Shown in pieces: positions 16,714 through 25,870 of a DNA stretch of 64,000 nt. The notes beneath the pieces are model-generated. The model was not told where the DNA came from. It saw nothing but the letters and a program-made list of their open reading frames with translations, and did not search any database. The stretch is from Pseudidiomarina halophila (GTDB taxonomy: Bacteria > Pseudomonadota > Gammaproteobacteria > Enterobacterales > Alteromonadaceae): NCBI RefSeq assembly GCF_003987215.1, contig NZ_PIPW01000001.1, positions 496,001 through 560,000 of the forward strand. Direction: 5' to 3'. Position 1 is the stretch's first letter, and each line of letters opens with the position of its first letter. The position numbers and the translations under genes are program-made.

Positions 16714-18321
16714 TTACATCCGGAATACGCCGAACTTAGTGTCGGCAATCGGTGCGTTGTTGGCAGCGGCAAGGCTTAAACCTAAAACTGTACGCGTCTG
16801 CGCCGGATCGATGATGCCATCATCCCATAGCCGGCCTGAGGCGTAGTAGGGGTGACCCTGCTTCTCGTATTGTTCGACGATCGGTTGTTTTAGTTTTTTC
16901 TCGTCGGCGGCTGACATGGTTTCACCCTTACGGGCAAGATTGTCTTTGGTGACCTGCGCCATAACGCCTGCGGCTTGCTCGCCGCCCATCACGGAGATAC
17001 GGGCATTGGGCCACATGAACATCAGCGTGGGGTCATAAGCACGGCCACACATACCGTAATTACCCGCACCATAACTGCCACCGATCAACACCGTAAACTT
17101 AGGCACCTGGGCACAGCTGACGGCGGTTACCATTTTGGCGCCGTGTTTGGCGATGCCCTCGGCTTCATATTTTTTCCCGACCATAAAGCCGGTGATGTTT
17201 TGTAAAAACACCAGTGGAATTTTGCGTTGCGCGCAGAGTTCAATAAAGTGCGCGCCTTTTTGTGCTGATTCGGAAAACAAAATACCGTTATTGGCGACAA
17301 TCCCCACCGGGTATCCGTGGATGCGGGCGAAGCCTGTCACCAGGGTATTACCGTAGTTTTGTTTAAATTCATCAAAGTCCGAATCATCGACCACCCGGGC
17401 TATGACTTCACGCACGTCGTAGGGCTTGCGTAAGTCGGTACCGACGATGCCATACAGCTCTTTACTGTCGTAGCGGGGCGGTTTCACTGGCGTCGGCGTA
17501 TTCGGTTTCGCAGGCTGGAAGTTCAGCCGTGCGACCGAACGTCGTGCCAGGGCTAATGCATGTTCATCGTTCATAGCAAAATGATCAGCAACCCCGGAAA
17601 CCCGGGTGTGCACATCAGCACCACCTAGTTCTTCGGCACTGACTTCTTCGCCCGTAGCTGCTTTAACCAACGGCGGTCCGGCAAGGAAAATAGTGCCTTG
17701 CTCTTTAACGATGATACTTTCGTCAGCCATCGCCGGCACATAAGCACCGCCAGCGGTACACAAGCCCATCACCACGGCAATCTGCGGAATGCCTTTAGCG
17801 GACATATTGGCCTGGTTGAAAAAGATCCGGCCGAAATGGTCGCGATCCGGAAATACTTCGTCCTGGCGGGGTAAAAATGCACCGCCAGAGTCGACTAAAT
17901 AGATGCAGGGCAGGTGACAACGTTCGGCAATTTCTTGTGCGCGCAGATGCTTTTTCACGGTCAACGGGTAGTAGGTACCGCCCTTTACCGTGGCATCATT
18001 AGCGACGATCATGCATTGTACGCCTTCCACCTGACCGATACCGGCGACCACACCCGCTGCCGGTACGTCATCGTCGTAGCATTCCCAGGCAGCGAACTGA
18101 CCAAGTTCGAGGAACGGCGAGCCACTATCAACCAGCTTCTCAATGCGCTGGCGCGCCAGTAATTTGCCGCGTGAGAGATGGCGTTCCTGATATTTCGGAC
18201 CACCACCTTGTTTAATTTTTTCAACGTTGGCGAACAGGTCATCAACGACTTCCTGCATCGACTCGGCGTTGGCGAGAAAGGTCTCGTCTTTGGTATTCAC
18301 TGAGCTGGATAGAACCGTCAC
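16714..18321 (-). CDS. liuB: methylcrotonyl-CoA carboxylase, carboxyltransferase beta subunit
   Basis: 535 aa, the usual size. It transfers the carboxyl group from biotin on LiuD to 3-methylcrotonyl-CoA. Two acyl-CoA carboxyltransferase halves are visible: the N-terminal half with [27 protein letters not shown] and [13 protein letters not shown]; the C-terminal half with [32 protein letters not shown] and [18 protein letters not shown]. The last two are typical of MCC-beta rather than of propionyl-CoA carboxylase. It lies 17 bases after liuA and 11 before liuC. Confidence 0.96.
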   Translation of the reverse strand: MTVLSSSVNTKDETFLANAESMQEVVDDLFANVEKIKQGGGPKYQERHLSRGKLLARQRIEKLVDSGSPFLELGQFAAWECYDDDVPAAGVVAGIGQVEGVQCMIVANDATVKGGTYYPLTVKKHLRAQEIAERCHLPCIYLVDSGGAFLPRQDEVFPDRDHFGRIFFNQANMSAKGIPQIAVVMGLCTAGGAYVPAMADESIIVKEQGTIFLAGPPLVKAATGEEVSAEELGGADVHTRVSGVADHFAMNDEHALALARRSVARLNFQPAKPNTPTPVKPPRYDSKELYGIVGTDLRKPYDVREVIARVVDDSDFDEFKQNYGNTLVTGFARIHGYPVGIVANNGILFSESAQKGAHFIELCAQRKIPLVFLQNITGFMVGKKYEAEGIAKHGAKMVTAVSCAQVPKFTVLIGGSYGAGNYGMCGRAYDPTLMFMWPNARISVMGGEQAAGVMAQVTKDNLARKGETMSAADEKKLKQPIVEQYEKQGHPYYASGRLWDDGIIDPAQTRTVLGLSLAAANNAPIADTKFGVFRM

Positions 18322-18338
18322 AATTACGCTCCTCTAGC

Positions 18339-19508
18339 TTAAGCTGATTCACTGAACAGTTCGCGACCGATCAGCATGCGGCGAATTTCCGACGTACCGG
18401 CACCGATTTCATACAGTTTGGCGTCACGTAACAGGCGTCCAGTCGGGTACTCGTTAATGTAGCCGTTACCGCCTAATAATTGAATGGCATCCAAAGCAAG
18501 TTGTGTTGCCAGTTCAGCGGCGTAAAGAATTGCACCGGCGGCGTCTTTACGGGTGGTTTCACCGCGGTCACAGCTTTGTGCCACGGCGTAGACATAGGCA
18601 CGGGCCGCATTGGTTCGGGTGTACATGTCGGCAACTTTACCTTGCACCAACTGGAACTGACCGATGCTTTGGCCAAACTGCTTGCGGTCGTGTAAATAAG
18701 GTACGACGACATCAAGACAGGCCTGCATGATCCCTAACGGGCCGGCCGCCAGTACAGCGCGTTCGTAATCAAGGCCGCTCATCAGTACTTCGACGCCACC
18801 GTCGACTTCGCCTAATACGTTTTCCGCGGGAACTTTGCAGTCTTCAAAGACCAGTTCACAGGTGTTGGAACCGCGCATGCCCAGTTTGTCGAGCTTCTGT
18901 GCGGTACGAAAACCAGGGTAATTCTTTTCGATGATGAACGCCGTGATACCACGGGAATTCTTATCAGGACTAGTTTTTGCGTAAACCACCAGCACATCGG
19001 CCTCAGGGCCGTTGGTGATCCACATTTTGTTGCCGTTTAAGAGGTAATGGTCACCTTGCAAATCAGCACGTAGTTTCATGCTGACCACATCGGAGCCGGC
19101 GTTGGGTTCACTCATTGCCAGAGCGCCCACGTGCTCACCTGAACATAATTTCGGCAGGTATTTTTTCTTTTGATCTTCACTACCGTTGCGTGCTATCTGG
19201 TTAACACACAGGTTCGAGTGTGCGCCGTAGCTGAGGCCGACGGAAGCTGATGCGCGACTGATTTCTTCCATGGCAATCACATGCTCAAGATAACCCAGGC
19301 CTGAACCGCCATATTGCTCCGGCACCGTCATGCCCAGCAAGCCAAGCTCGCCAAATTTTTGCCATAGATCGGCGGGAAATTCGTTTTTCTCATCAATTTC
19401 CGCGGCACGTGGTGCTATTTCATCACGCGCAAAGGCGTTGACGCTTTCACGAATCATATTGGCGGTTTCGCCTAAACCAAAATTTAAACTGCTGAATTGG
19501 CTAATCAT
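18339..19508 (-). CDS. liuA: isovaleryl-CoA dehydrogenase
   Basis: 389 aa acyl-CoA dehydrogenase. It oxidises isovaleryl-CoA to 3-methylcrotonyl-CoA with FAD and reduces ETF. Substrate class can be read from the catalytic base: a Glu sits in [13 protein letters not shown] (about 250), the isovaleryl-CoA position, while the usual site near the C-terminus reads GAGTSE rather than [20 protein letters not shown] and [16 protein letters not shown] line the flavin pocket. It lies 17 bases downstream of liuR and its electrons would reach quinone through the ETF-QO of the same operon. Confidence 0.96.
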   Translation of the reverse strand: MISQFSSLNFGLGETANMIRESVNAFARDEIAPRAAEIDEKNEFPADLWQKFGELGLLGMTVPEQYGGSGLGYLEHVIAMEEISRASASVGLSYGAHSNLCVNQIARNGSEDQKKKYLPKLCSGEHVGALAMSEPNAGSDVVSMKLRADLQGDHYLLNGNKMWITNGPEADVLVVYAKTSPDKNSRGITAFIIEKNYPGFRTAQKLDKLGMRGSNTCELVFEDCKVPAENVLGEVDGGVEVLMSGLDYERAVLAAGPLGIMQACLDVVVPYLHDRKQFGQSIGQFQLVQGKVADMYTRTNAARAYVYAVAQSCDRGETTRKDAAGAILYAAELATQLALDAIQLLGGNGYINEYPTGRLLRDAKLYEIGAGTSEIRRMLIGRELFSESA

Positions 19509-19525
19509 AACTACTCCTGCGTAAT

Positions 19526-19930
19526 CTATTGCTGCGCTGAGCCCGAAGGCTGCAAATCGTTAAGTTCGTCCCGACAACGTTCTTCCAGGTTGCCCAGTTC
19601 GACTAATAAAACTTTAATATCTTCAAGTTGTTGATGCAGCGATGTCCGCTTGTCATCAATCAACTCCAACACCGTATGTAGCTGGCGGACACTACTATTT
19701 TCCATGTCGTACAGGTCGAATAGTCGCTTGGTCTCAGCCAGTGAGAATCCCAACCGTTTGCCGCGCAGAATTAGCTTCAGACGCACACGGTCTTTGTTGG
19801 TGTAGAGACGGGTTTGCCCCTGACGCGTTGGCGCCAGCAGGCCCTGATCTTCGTAGAAGCGAATACTGCGGGTGGTAATGTCAAATTCCCGTGCCAGTTC
19901 GCCGATGCTGTATGTGGTGATATCGTTCAT
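19526..19930 (-). CDS. liuR: MerR-family regulator of branched-chain amino-acid degradation, LiuR
   Basis: 134 aa. The N-terminal MerR winged helix-turn-helix ([21 protein letters not shown], 7-27, then [21 protein letters not shown]) is followed by a dimerisation coiled coil (about 85-125). No Cys-rich metal-sensing tail is present; LiuR is thought to respond to a pathway acyl-CoA intermediate. It is the first gene of the leucine operon, as in many gammaproteobacteria, and an ACGT-N2-ACGT type palindrome lies 45 bases upstream of its start. Autoregulation of the operon is inferred from that arrangement. Confidence 0.92.
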   Translation of the reverse strand: MNDITTYSIGELAREFDITTRSIRFYEDQGLLAPTRQGQTRLYTNKDRVRLKLILRGKRLGFSLAETKRLFDLYDMENSSVRQLHTVLELIDDKRTSLHQQLEDIKVLLVELGNLEERCRDELNDLQPSGSAQQ

Positions 19931-19974
19931 TTTACTTGCATTTTGGCTTGGTAGAGCGTTAAGCTTAAATCAAG

Positions 19975-19990
19975 TTGACGTTAACGTAAA
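19975..19990. promoter_or_regulatory. LiuR operator
   Basis: TTGACGTTAACGTAAA is a 16-bp palindrome with a single non-matching pair, agreeing with the LiuR-type motif described for BCAA regulons in gammaproteobacteria. In the minus direction it is preceded by CTTACC and followed after one base by TTGATTTA, so it could lie between -35 and -10 elements as MerR-type operators do. It is placed to control liuR-etfQO and perhaps the divergent thiolase. Confidence 0.75.
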
Positions 19991-20006
19991 GGTAAGAACA
20001 GCAACT

Positions 20007-20084
20007 GCGTTATTAGTTAGCAGATATTAGTTATTGGTTGAACGCGTTAAACTCCAATAACTACTATCCAATAACGGATAACGC
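20007..20084. repeat. 78-bp imperfect palindrome between liuR and the thiolase gene
   Basis: Left arm 20007-20037 and right arm 20054-20084 are inverted copies matching at 25 of 31 positions when read by eye. The loop (20038-20053) contains its own palindrome AACGCGTT (20041-20048). Each arm contains two 14-base-spaced copies of a TATTAGTTA/GTTATTGG-like element. No ORF is present. It could be a transcribed hairpin, a multi-site operator, or a dispersed palindromic repeat. Confidence 0.7.
20038..20067 (+). promoter_or_regulatory. candidate promoter of the thiolase gene inside the palindrome
   Basis: TTGAAC (20038-20043) and TACTAT (20062-20067) are 18 bases apart, about 42 bases before the ATG. 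The CCAATAAC copies at 20054 and 20068 flank the -10. The promoter is inferred from sequence only. Confidence 0.4.
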
Positions 20085-20108
20085 TTTTGTGTTTTTTGAG
20101 GAGATTTT

Positions 20109-21287
20109 ATGTCTGATGCAGTGGTAATTGTTGCGGCGAAGCGCACCCCAATGGGTGGCTTTCAGGGTAGTTTGAGTGCTGTCGATGCAGCCAACCTGGG
20201 TGCGACAGCAATCAAGTCAGCGGTCGCCGAGAGTGGCCTAAGTCCTGACGATGTTAGTGAAGTTATCATGGGTAATGTGTTACCTGCGGGGATCGGTCAG
20301 GCGCCGGCGCGGCAGGCGACACTGTATGCCGGACTGCCAAAAAGTGCTGGCGCGACCACCATCAATAAAGTCTGTGGCTCAGGCTTAAAAGCCGTCATGT
20401 TCGCCCATGACTTGTTGCATGTGGGTTCGGCGGATGTGGTTATTGCGGGAGGCATGGAAAGTATGACGAACGCACCTTACTTGCTGAAGAAAGCACGTGC
20501 TGGCTTTCGTATGGGCCACGATACGATCTACGACCATATGATGCTGGACGGTCTGGAAGACGCCTATGAAGGCAAAGCGATGGGTGGCTACGCGCAAGGT
20601 ACTGCCGATGACTATAAACTTGGCCGTGAAGCGATGGATGCGTTTGCGCTTGAGTCGCTACGTCGGGCGCAAGCTGCGATTGCTGATGGTGCGTTTGCCG
20701 ATGAAATAGCTGATGTTACTTACAGCACGCGCAAAGGCGATGTAACGGTAAGTATCGATGAGCAACCGGGCAAGGCTATGCCTGAGAAGATCCCTTCGTT
20801 ACGCCCGGCCTTTGCCAAAGACGGTACCATTACAGCGGCCAATTCAAGTTCGATTTCCGATGGCGCCGCAGCATTAGTGCTGATGCGTGAAAGTGAAGCG
20901 AAAAAACGTGGTTTACAGCCACTGGCACGCGTGGTGGGGCATGCGACTCATTCGCAGGCACCGGCAGAATTCACCGTTGCCCCTATCGGTGCGATGACCA
21001 AACTTCTGGAACGCATCGGCTGGCAGAAAGACGACGTCGACCTGTGGGAAATTAATGAAGCGTTCGCCATGGTGACGATGTTGGCGATGCAGGAAATGGA
21101 ACTCGACCATAACAAAGTGAATGTTCATGGTGGTGCCTGTGCACTGGGTCACCCGATCGGCGCCAGTGGTGCACGCTTACTGGTGACCTTATTGCACGCA
21201 CTGCGCCGTCACGGTAAACAGCGCGGCGTCACCTCACTTTGTATTGGTGGTGGTGAAGCGGTTGCGGTAGCGGTTGAGCTAATTTAA
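20109..21287 (+). CDS. atoB: acetyl-CoA acetyltransferase (thiolase)
   Basis: 392 aa, normal for a biosynthetic or acetoacetyl-CoA thiolase. It cleaves acetoacetyl-CoA with CoA to two acetyl-CoA. The nucleophile Cys is in INKVCGSGLKA (about residue 89), the catalytic His in GGACALGHPIGASGAR (about 349), and the second Cys in SLCIGGGEAVA (about 379). TGAGGAGA precedes the ATG. It is divergent from the leucine operon and would complete the route from acetoacetate made by LiuE and activated by AacS. Its 3' end overlaps the convergent transporter gene by 9 bases. Action on longer 3-ketoacyl-CoAs cannot be excluded. Confidence 0.93.
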   Translation: MSDAVVIVAAKRTPMGGFQGSLSAVDAANLGATAIKSAVAESGLSPDDVSEVIMGNVLPAGIGQAPARQATLYAGLPKSAGATTINKVCGSGLKAVMFAHDLLHVGSADVVIAGGMESMTNAPYLLKKARAGFRMGHDTIYDHMMLDGLEDAYEGKAMGGYAQGTADDYKLGREAMDAFALESLRRAQAAIADGAFADEIADVTYSTRKGDVTVSIDEQPGKAMPEKIPSLRPAFAKDGTITAANSSSISDGAAALVLMRESEAKKRGLQPLARVVGHATHSQAPAEFTVAPIGAMTKLLERIGWQKDDVDLWEINEAFAMVTMLAMQEMELDHNKVNVHGGACALGHPIGASGARLLVTLLHALRRHGKQRGVTSLCIGGGEAVAVAVELI

Positions 21288-22133
21288 CCGCCGTCGCAAC
21301 GAGGCAACATAGACAGCGCTGCCAAGGATGACAGCGCCAATTGCCAGGCGTAGCCAATCGACCTGATTCCCCCAAAAGATGAAGTTAACTAAGAGTCCGG
21401 CGGGGATCAGCATATTGTTCATAGTGGCCAGTTGCGCAGTATTCACGCGTTTGCTGGCAAGGTTCCAGGCCAGGTAGCCAACGCCGGATGCGGCCAGACC
21501 GAGCCAAAGTAAAATACCCCATTGCAGCTGAGTACTGGGGCGCAGGCTGAAGTCGGCGAAAGCGGCCATGGCAATTCCGGTAGTGACGGTTGCGCCGATA
21601 AAAAAGAGCGCAAATACGTGCACCTGATTGCGTTCGTCACCCAGAGGCAAACGTTTGTAGAATACCTGCCCGGCGGCAAAGCAAAGGTTGGCCCCCTGAA
21701 TGAGCAAGAAGCCTGTTAGAAACTCGTCGCTCAGTGGGTTGAAACGAATCACTGCGGCGCCGAGTACGGCCAGCACTGCCGCCAACCACCAGGAAGCCGG
21801 CAGATGTTTGCGTTGAAATAGCACGTCGTCAATTAAGGTCACATACAGCGGTGTAAAAATCGTAAAGAGCAGAACTTCAGCGACGCTCAGATAAATAAAT
21901 GCGTGATAGAGCAACAGATACATTATGCCAATTTGGATGGCACCGATGCCGGCCAGCAGCAGTTGTTTTCGTGCAGCTAACCGTTTGGGGCGCCAGAAGG
22001 GCAGAAAGAGCAGCAAGGCGAGCAGCATCCGGATGAATACGGCAATATAGCCGTCGACGTTGCCAGCGAGAAACTCACCGATAAGTGAGAAACTTGCGGC
22101 CCATAACGCCGTGACTGCCCAAAGAATCCACAT
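21279..22133 (-). CDS. EamA/DMT-family inner-membrane transporter
   Basis: 284 aa, highly hydrophobic, with about ten predicted membrane segments arranged as two EamA repeats (about 1-130 and 145-280). The family exports metabolites such as amino acids, but the substrate cannot be read from sequence. Recognisable features: the N-terminal WAVTALWAASFSLIGE, FTPLYVTLIDDVLF near the end of repeat 1, and a basic C-terminal tail SLRRRLN. It lies 18 bases downstream of mmsR on the same strand, so the two may form an operon; a role linked to branched-chain catabolism is possible but unproven. Confidence 0.85.
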   Translation of the reverse strand: MWILWAVTALWAASFSLIGEFLAGNVDGYIAVFIRMLLALLLFLPFWRPKRLAARKQLLLAGIGAIQIGIMYLLLYHAFIYLSVAEVLLFTIFTPLYVTLIDDVLFQRKHLPASWWLAAVLAVLGAAVIRFNPLSDEFLTGFLLIQGANLCFAAGQVFYKRLPLGDERNQVHVFALFFIGATVTTGIAMAAFADFSLRPSTQLQWGILLWLGLAASGVGYLAWNLASKRVNTAQLATMNNMLIPAGLLVNFIFWGNQVDWLRLAIGAVILGSAVYVASLRRRLN

Positions 22134-22151
22134 GTTGCCTGCTCCTGACGT

Positions 22152-23045
22152 TTAGTTATGTCCCTGGTGACTGTCACGATAAGCGCTGGGTGCTAAACCC
22201 ATGACTTTCTTGAACAGTCGGGAAAAATAGTAGGGGTCATCAAACCCTAAACTTTGTGCGATGGTACGCACGGTGTCTGTGCTGCTGTCGAGTTGCTGAC
22301 AGGCGAGTTTAATTTTCAGCTCGTTAAAATAGCGCATCGGTGATGTGCCGGTAACGGTTTTAAATTTTTTCGCAAAATGAAAACGCGATAAGCCAGCGAC
22401 GCGGGCAAAATCGGCGAGGTCCAGATTGCGGTGGCTATTGTCTTGCATGAACCGTTCGAGTGCAAGCAGGTCAAAGTCCTGTGCTTGTTGCGCCTGACTT
22501 GCCAGGTCGGGCAGCTGAGCAAACAGGCTTTGTAGCAAGGTCGCGGCACGAACCGCGCGCTGCCGTTGCCAGCGCTGGTGTTGCAGGTTGAGTAAATCGG
22601 TGACGTTTGGCAACAGACTGCGCCAGTTATCCAGCGTCAGCACAAACTGGTTCGGAGCAAGACCAAGTATGTCCATGCACCTTGCTGACTCTGAGCCGCT
22701 GAAATGGGTCCAGTAGATGCTCCAGGGCGTTTCAGCATCAGCTTGGTAAGCATGTGGCAGGCCTGCCGGCAGCAGTAACAGCTGGCCTGCATTAAGGCTG
22801 CCAAACTGAGTGCCTTGCGCGGTTTCGACACGATAATGGCCGCTACCGCGGTGACAAAATATGAGCAAGTGATCGGTGTGCATGGAACGTTTAACGCGGT
22901 GGCCGGTCGCTTCCAGGTAATGACCGTATGCCAGCGGATAGAAGTGTTTGCTGAGCGGGTGCCGGGCCAGATGCTCGGTGAGCTCGAGTGGCAACACAAT
23001 ACGTGAACTTCCGGTCGGCAAGGGCCAGCTGGACGGTTGGCTCAT
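22152..23045 (-). CDS. mmsR: AraC-family regulator, probable activator of valine catabolism (MmsR)
   Basis: 297 aa. An N-terminal cupin-like sensing domain (about 25-150, with HADHLLIFCHRGSGHYRV-like strands and LLLPAGLPHAYQ) is followed by the C-terminal double helix-turn-helix (about 195-290, with DFARVAGLSRFHFAKKFK, then AQSLGFDDPYYFSRLFKK). It is divergent from mmsA, the arrangement seen for mmsR-mmsAB in Pseudomonas, where MmsR activates the operon. The inducer is inferred to be a valine-pathway intermediate by analogy. A candidate -10 for this gene lies in the palindrome at 23065-23089. Confidence 0.82.
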   Translation of the reverse strand: MSQPSSWPLPTGSSRIVLPLELTEHLARHPLSKHFYPLAYGHYLEATGHRVKRSMHTDHLLIFCHRGSGHYRVETAQGTQFGSLNAGQLLLLPAGLPHAYQADAETPWSIYWTHFSGSESARCMDILGLAPNQFVLTLDNWRSLLPNVTDLLNLQHQRWQRQRAVRAATLLQSLFAQLPDLASQAQQAQDFDLLALERFMQDNSHRNLDLADFARVAGLSRFHFAKKFKTVTGTSPMRYFNELKIKLACQQLDSSTDTVRTIAQSLGFDDPYYFSRLFKKVMGLAPSAYRDSHQGHN

Positions 23046-23064
23046 AAAAGAATCTCAAATAACA

Positions 23065-23102
23065 ATTTTGTCCATTATAGGGGCAAAATCGTTAATGTTA
23101 AA
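23065..23102 (-). promoter_or_regulatory. mmsR promoter with overlapping palindrome
   Basis: On the minus strand TTTAAC (23097-23102) and a consensus TATAAT (23074-23079) are 17 bases apart. ATTTTGTCC (23065-23073) and GGGCAAAAT (23081-23089) form an inverted repeat with 8 of 9 matches that brackets this -10. A protein bound there would block mmsR, suggesting autoregulation in the mmsR/mmsA intergenic region. Confidence 0.5.
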
Positions 23103-23165
23103 GAATCTGGTTCAGTGCTTAAATACGAGCCATAAATCATTAGTCAGCACAACGAGGTAATTCAC

Positions 23166-24665
23166 ATGACTAAAAAAGTACCCCTTTATATTGATGGCGA
23201 ATTTGTTCAATCCAAAACATCGCAGTGGATTGATGTAACTAACCCGGCAACGCAGGAAGTGATTGCCCAAGCGCCATGTGCGACCAAAGAAGAAATGGAC
23301 GCTGCGGTTGCCAGTGCCAAAAAGGCTTTCCTGACCTGGAAAGAAACGCCAGTTTCTGAGCGTGCCCGCGTGATGATGCGTTATCAGGCGTTACTGAAAG
23401 AACATCATGATGAAATTGCCGAAATTCTTGCCAGCGAAACCGGGAAGACCTTTGATGACGCTAAAGGTGACGTCTGGCGTGGTATCGAAGTCGTTGAACA
23501 TGCAGCGAATATCCCATCGTTATTGATGGGTGAAACCGTAGAGAACGTCGCTCGCGGCATCGACACCTACAGCTATACTCAGCCGTTAGGCGTCTGCGCG
23601 GGTATTACGCCGTTTAACTTCCCGGCGATGATTCCATTGTGGATGTTCCCATTAGCGATTTCCTGCGGTAATACCTTTATTCTGAAGCCCTCTGAACAGG
23701 ATCCATTAACGCCGACCCGTCTGGTCGAGTTATTTGAACAAGCTGGCGCACCAAAAGGCGTGTTGCAAGTAATTCATGGTGCCAAAGACCAGGTCGACTT
23801 TATTCTTGATGAACCTGCTGTGCGGGCTATCTCTTTTGTTGGCTCTGTGCCGGTGGGTCAGTACATCTACCGTCGCGGTACCGAGAACATGAAGCGCGTT
23901 CAGGCCTTTGCGGGTGCGAAGAACCACTGCGTTATCATGCCTGATGCCAATAAGAGTCAGGTGATCAGTAACCTGGTCGGCGCTTCTGTAGGTGCAGCCG
24001 GACAACGTTGTATGGCAATTTCTGTTGCGGTATTTGTCGGCGCAGCGAAAGACTGGATCCCTGAGATTGCAGAAGAACTGAAAAAAGTTCGTCCGGGTGC
24101 CTGGAATGATAAAGCAGCGGCTTATGGTCCATTAATCAGCCCACAAGCGAAACAACGGGTTGAGAACTTCATTAAGCAAGGACAAGAAGAGGGCGCTACC
24201 TTACTGGTCGACGGTCGGAACTGTGAAGTGAAAGACTTCCCGGATGGCAACTGGGTAGGACCGACCATGTTTAGCGATGTTACTACGGATATGGAGATCT
24301 ATAAGAACGAGATCTTTGGTCCGGTACTTTGCGCGACCAGTACCGATACGCTGGAAGAGGCAATTGAGTTAGTCAATGCTAATCCATACGGCAACGGTAC
24401 TTCAATGTTCACCGCAAGTGGTGCGGCAGCGCGTAAATACCAACACGAAGTTGAAGTCGGCCAGGTTGGTATCAACATTCCAATTCCGGTACCACTGCCG
24501 TTCTTCTCGTTCACCGGCTGGAAAGGCTCTTTCTTCGGCGACTTGCATGCGTATGGCAAGCAAGGGGTGCGGTTCTACAGTGAAACTAAGACCATCACCG
24601 CACGTTGGTTCGAAAGCGATATCGCTGACGTCAACGGTCCGAATATGACCATTAACTTGAACTAA
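23166..24665 (+). CDS. mmsA: methylmalonate-semialdehyde dehydrogenase (CoA-acylating)
   Basis: 499 aa aldehyde-dehydrogenase superfamily member. It converts methylmalonate semialdehyde plus CoA and NAD+ to propionyl-CoA and CO2, the last step of valine breakdown. The family-specific [17 protein letters not shown] (about 153-169), [12 protein letters not shown] (NAD site) and the catalytic Cys in [11 protein letters not shown] (about 282) are present. [18 protein letters not shown] near the C-terminus is also typical. GAGG precedes the ATG. It is first in a plus-strand operon and is followed by the dehydrogenase gene after 11 bases. Confidence 0.96.
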   Translation: MTKKVPLYIDGEFVQSKTSQWIDVTNPATQEVIAQAPCATKEEMDAAVASAKKAFLTWKETPVSERARVMMRYQALLKEHHDEIAEILASETGKTFDDAKGDVWRGIEVVEHAANIPSLLMGETVENVARGIDTYSYTQPLGVCAGITPFNFPAMIPLWMFPLAISCGNTFILKPSEQDPLTPTRLVELFEQAGAPKGVLQVIHGAKDQVDFILDEPAVRAISFVGSVPVGQYIYRRGTENMKRVQAFAGAKNHCVIMPDANKSQVISNLVGASVGAAGQRCMAISVAVFVGAAKDWIPEIAEELKKVRPGAWNDKAAAYGPLISPQAKQRVENFIKQGQEEGATLLVDGRNCEVKDFPDGNWVGPTMFSDVTTDMEIYKNEIFGPVLCATSTDTLEEAIELVNANPYGNGTSMFTASGAAARKYQHEVEVGQVGINIPIPVPLPFFSFTGWKGSFFGDLHAYGKQGVRFYSETKTITARWFESDIADVNGPNMTINLN

Positions 24666-24676
24666 CGGGGTGTGGC

Positions 24677-25834
24677 ATGGATTTTAATTTAACTGATGAT
24701 CAACAGGCGTTTGTCGATACTGCAAAAGCTTTTGCTGAGAAAGAGTTAGCACCTTTTGCCGCGGAGTGGGATGAAACATCTCACTTTCCGGTTGAAGTAT
24801 TCCGCAAAGCTGGCGAGATGGGTTTTATGGGCATGTACACGCCAGAAGATGCCGGCGGCTTCGGTATGAGCCGACTCGATTCTGCGTTAATTTTCGAACA
24901 ATTAGCGATGGGTTGTACCGCCACCACGGCAATGATGACCATTCACAATATGGTAACCTGGATGATCGGCTCGTTCGGCACTGCTGAGGCAGTTGAAGAG
25001 TGGGTACCTGAGCTGGTCACCGGCGAGAAACTCGGTTCCTATTGTTTAACTGAACCGGGTGCCGGTTCAGATGCCGCGAGTCTGCGTACCAGTGCCAAAA
25101 AAGACGGCGATGACTATGTTCTGAATGGCTCGAAAATGTTTATCTCTGGCGCTGGCAGCACCGATGTTCTGGTCGTTATGGCACGAACCGGTGAAGCCGG
25201 ACCCAAAGGCGTTTCAGCCTTTGTGGTGCCTGCTGATGCAGAAGGCGTCAGTTACGGTAAGAAAGAAGCGAAAATGGGTTGGAACGCACAACCTACGCGT
25301 CTGGTTACCTTCGAAGATGTCCGTATTCCGGCGAAGTACTTACTTGGCGCCGAGGGTGAAGGTTTCAAATTTGCCATGATGGGTCTCGATGGCGGGCGTA
25401 TTAACATTGCCGTTTGTTCAGTGGGTACGGCACAGGCCGCACTGGATACCGCGCGTAACTACATGTTGGAGCGTACGCAATTTGGCAAGGAACTGGGACA
25501 GTTTCAGGCGTTGCAGTTTAAACTGGCTGATATGGCCACTGAACTGGTTGCGGCTCGCCAGATGGTGCGCCTGGCAGCATTTAAAGTGGACAACAATGAC
25601 GCCGATAAAACCACCTACTGTGCGATGGCAAAGCGCTTTGCTACTGATGTTGGTTTCCAGGTGTGTAATGAAGCATTGCAGATTCATGGTGGCTACGGTT
25701 ACATCAAGGAATACCCACTTGAACGTCATGTCCGTGATGTCCGGGTGCACCAGATCCTTGAGGGTACAAATGAGATCATGCGGGTGATTATTGGCCGTCG
25801 CTTATTAGCGGACATTGATCGCGCAATTCTTTAA
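24677..25834 (+). CDS. acyl-CoA dehydrogenase, probable isobutyryl-CoA dehydrogenase
   Basis: 385 aa. It should oxidise isobutyryl-CoA to methacrylyl-CoA. Typical motifs: YCLTEPGAGSDAASLR (flavin/substrate), MFISGAGSTDVLVVMART, and the C-terminal catalytic Glu in ILEGTNEIMR (about 363-372). That base position contrasts with LiuA in the same window and excludes an isovaleryl-type enzyme. Substrate preference is inferred from the position between mmsA and the 3-hydroxyisobutyryl-CoA hydrolase gene; short/branched 2-methylbutyryl-CoA (isoleucine) could also be used. Confidence 0.9.
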   Translation: MDFNLTDDQQAFVDTAKAFAEKELAPFAAEWDETSHFPVEVFRKAGEMGFMGMYTPEDAGGFGMSRLDSALIFEQLAMGCTATTAMMTIHNMVTWMIGSFGTAEAVEEWVPELVTGEKLGSYCLTEPGAGSDAASLRTSAKKDGDDYVLNGSKMFISGAGSTDVLVVMARTGEAGPKGVSAFVVPADAEGVSYGKKEAKMGWNAQPTRLVTFEDVRIPAKYLLGAEGEGFKFAMMGLDGGRINIAVCSVGTAQAALDTARNYMLERTQFGKELGQFQALQFKLADMATELVAARQMVRLAAFKVDNNDADKTTYCAMAKRFATDVGFQVCNEALQIHGGYGYIKEYPLERHVRDVRVHQILEGTNEIMRVIIGRRLLADIDRAIL

Positions 25835-25870
25835 TTTTGTAACTTAAATCGCAAACAACAAGGAATCATC

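Noticed and set aside
22637-22999. 120-codon ORF within mmsR in another frame
   Set aside because: Cys- and Ser-rich out-of-frame reading of the AraC gene.
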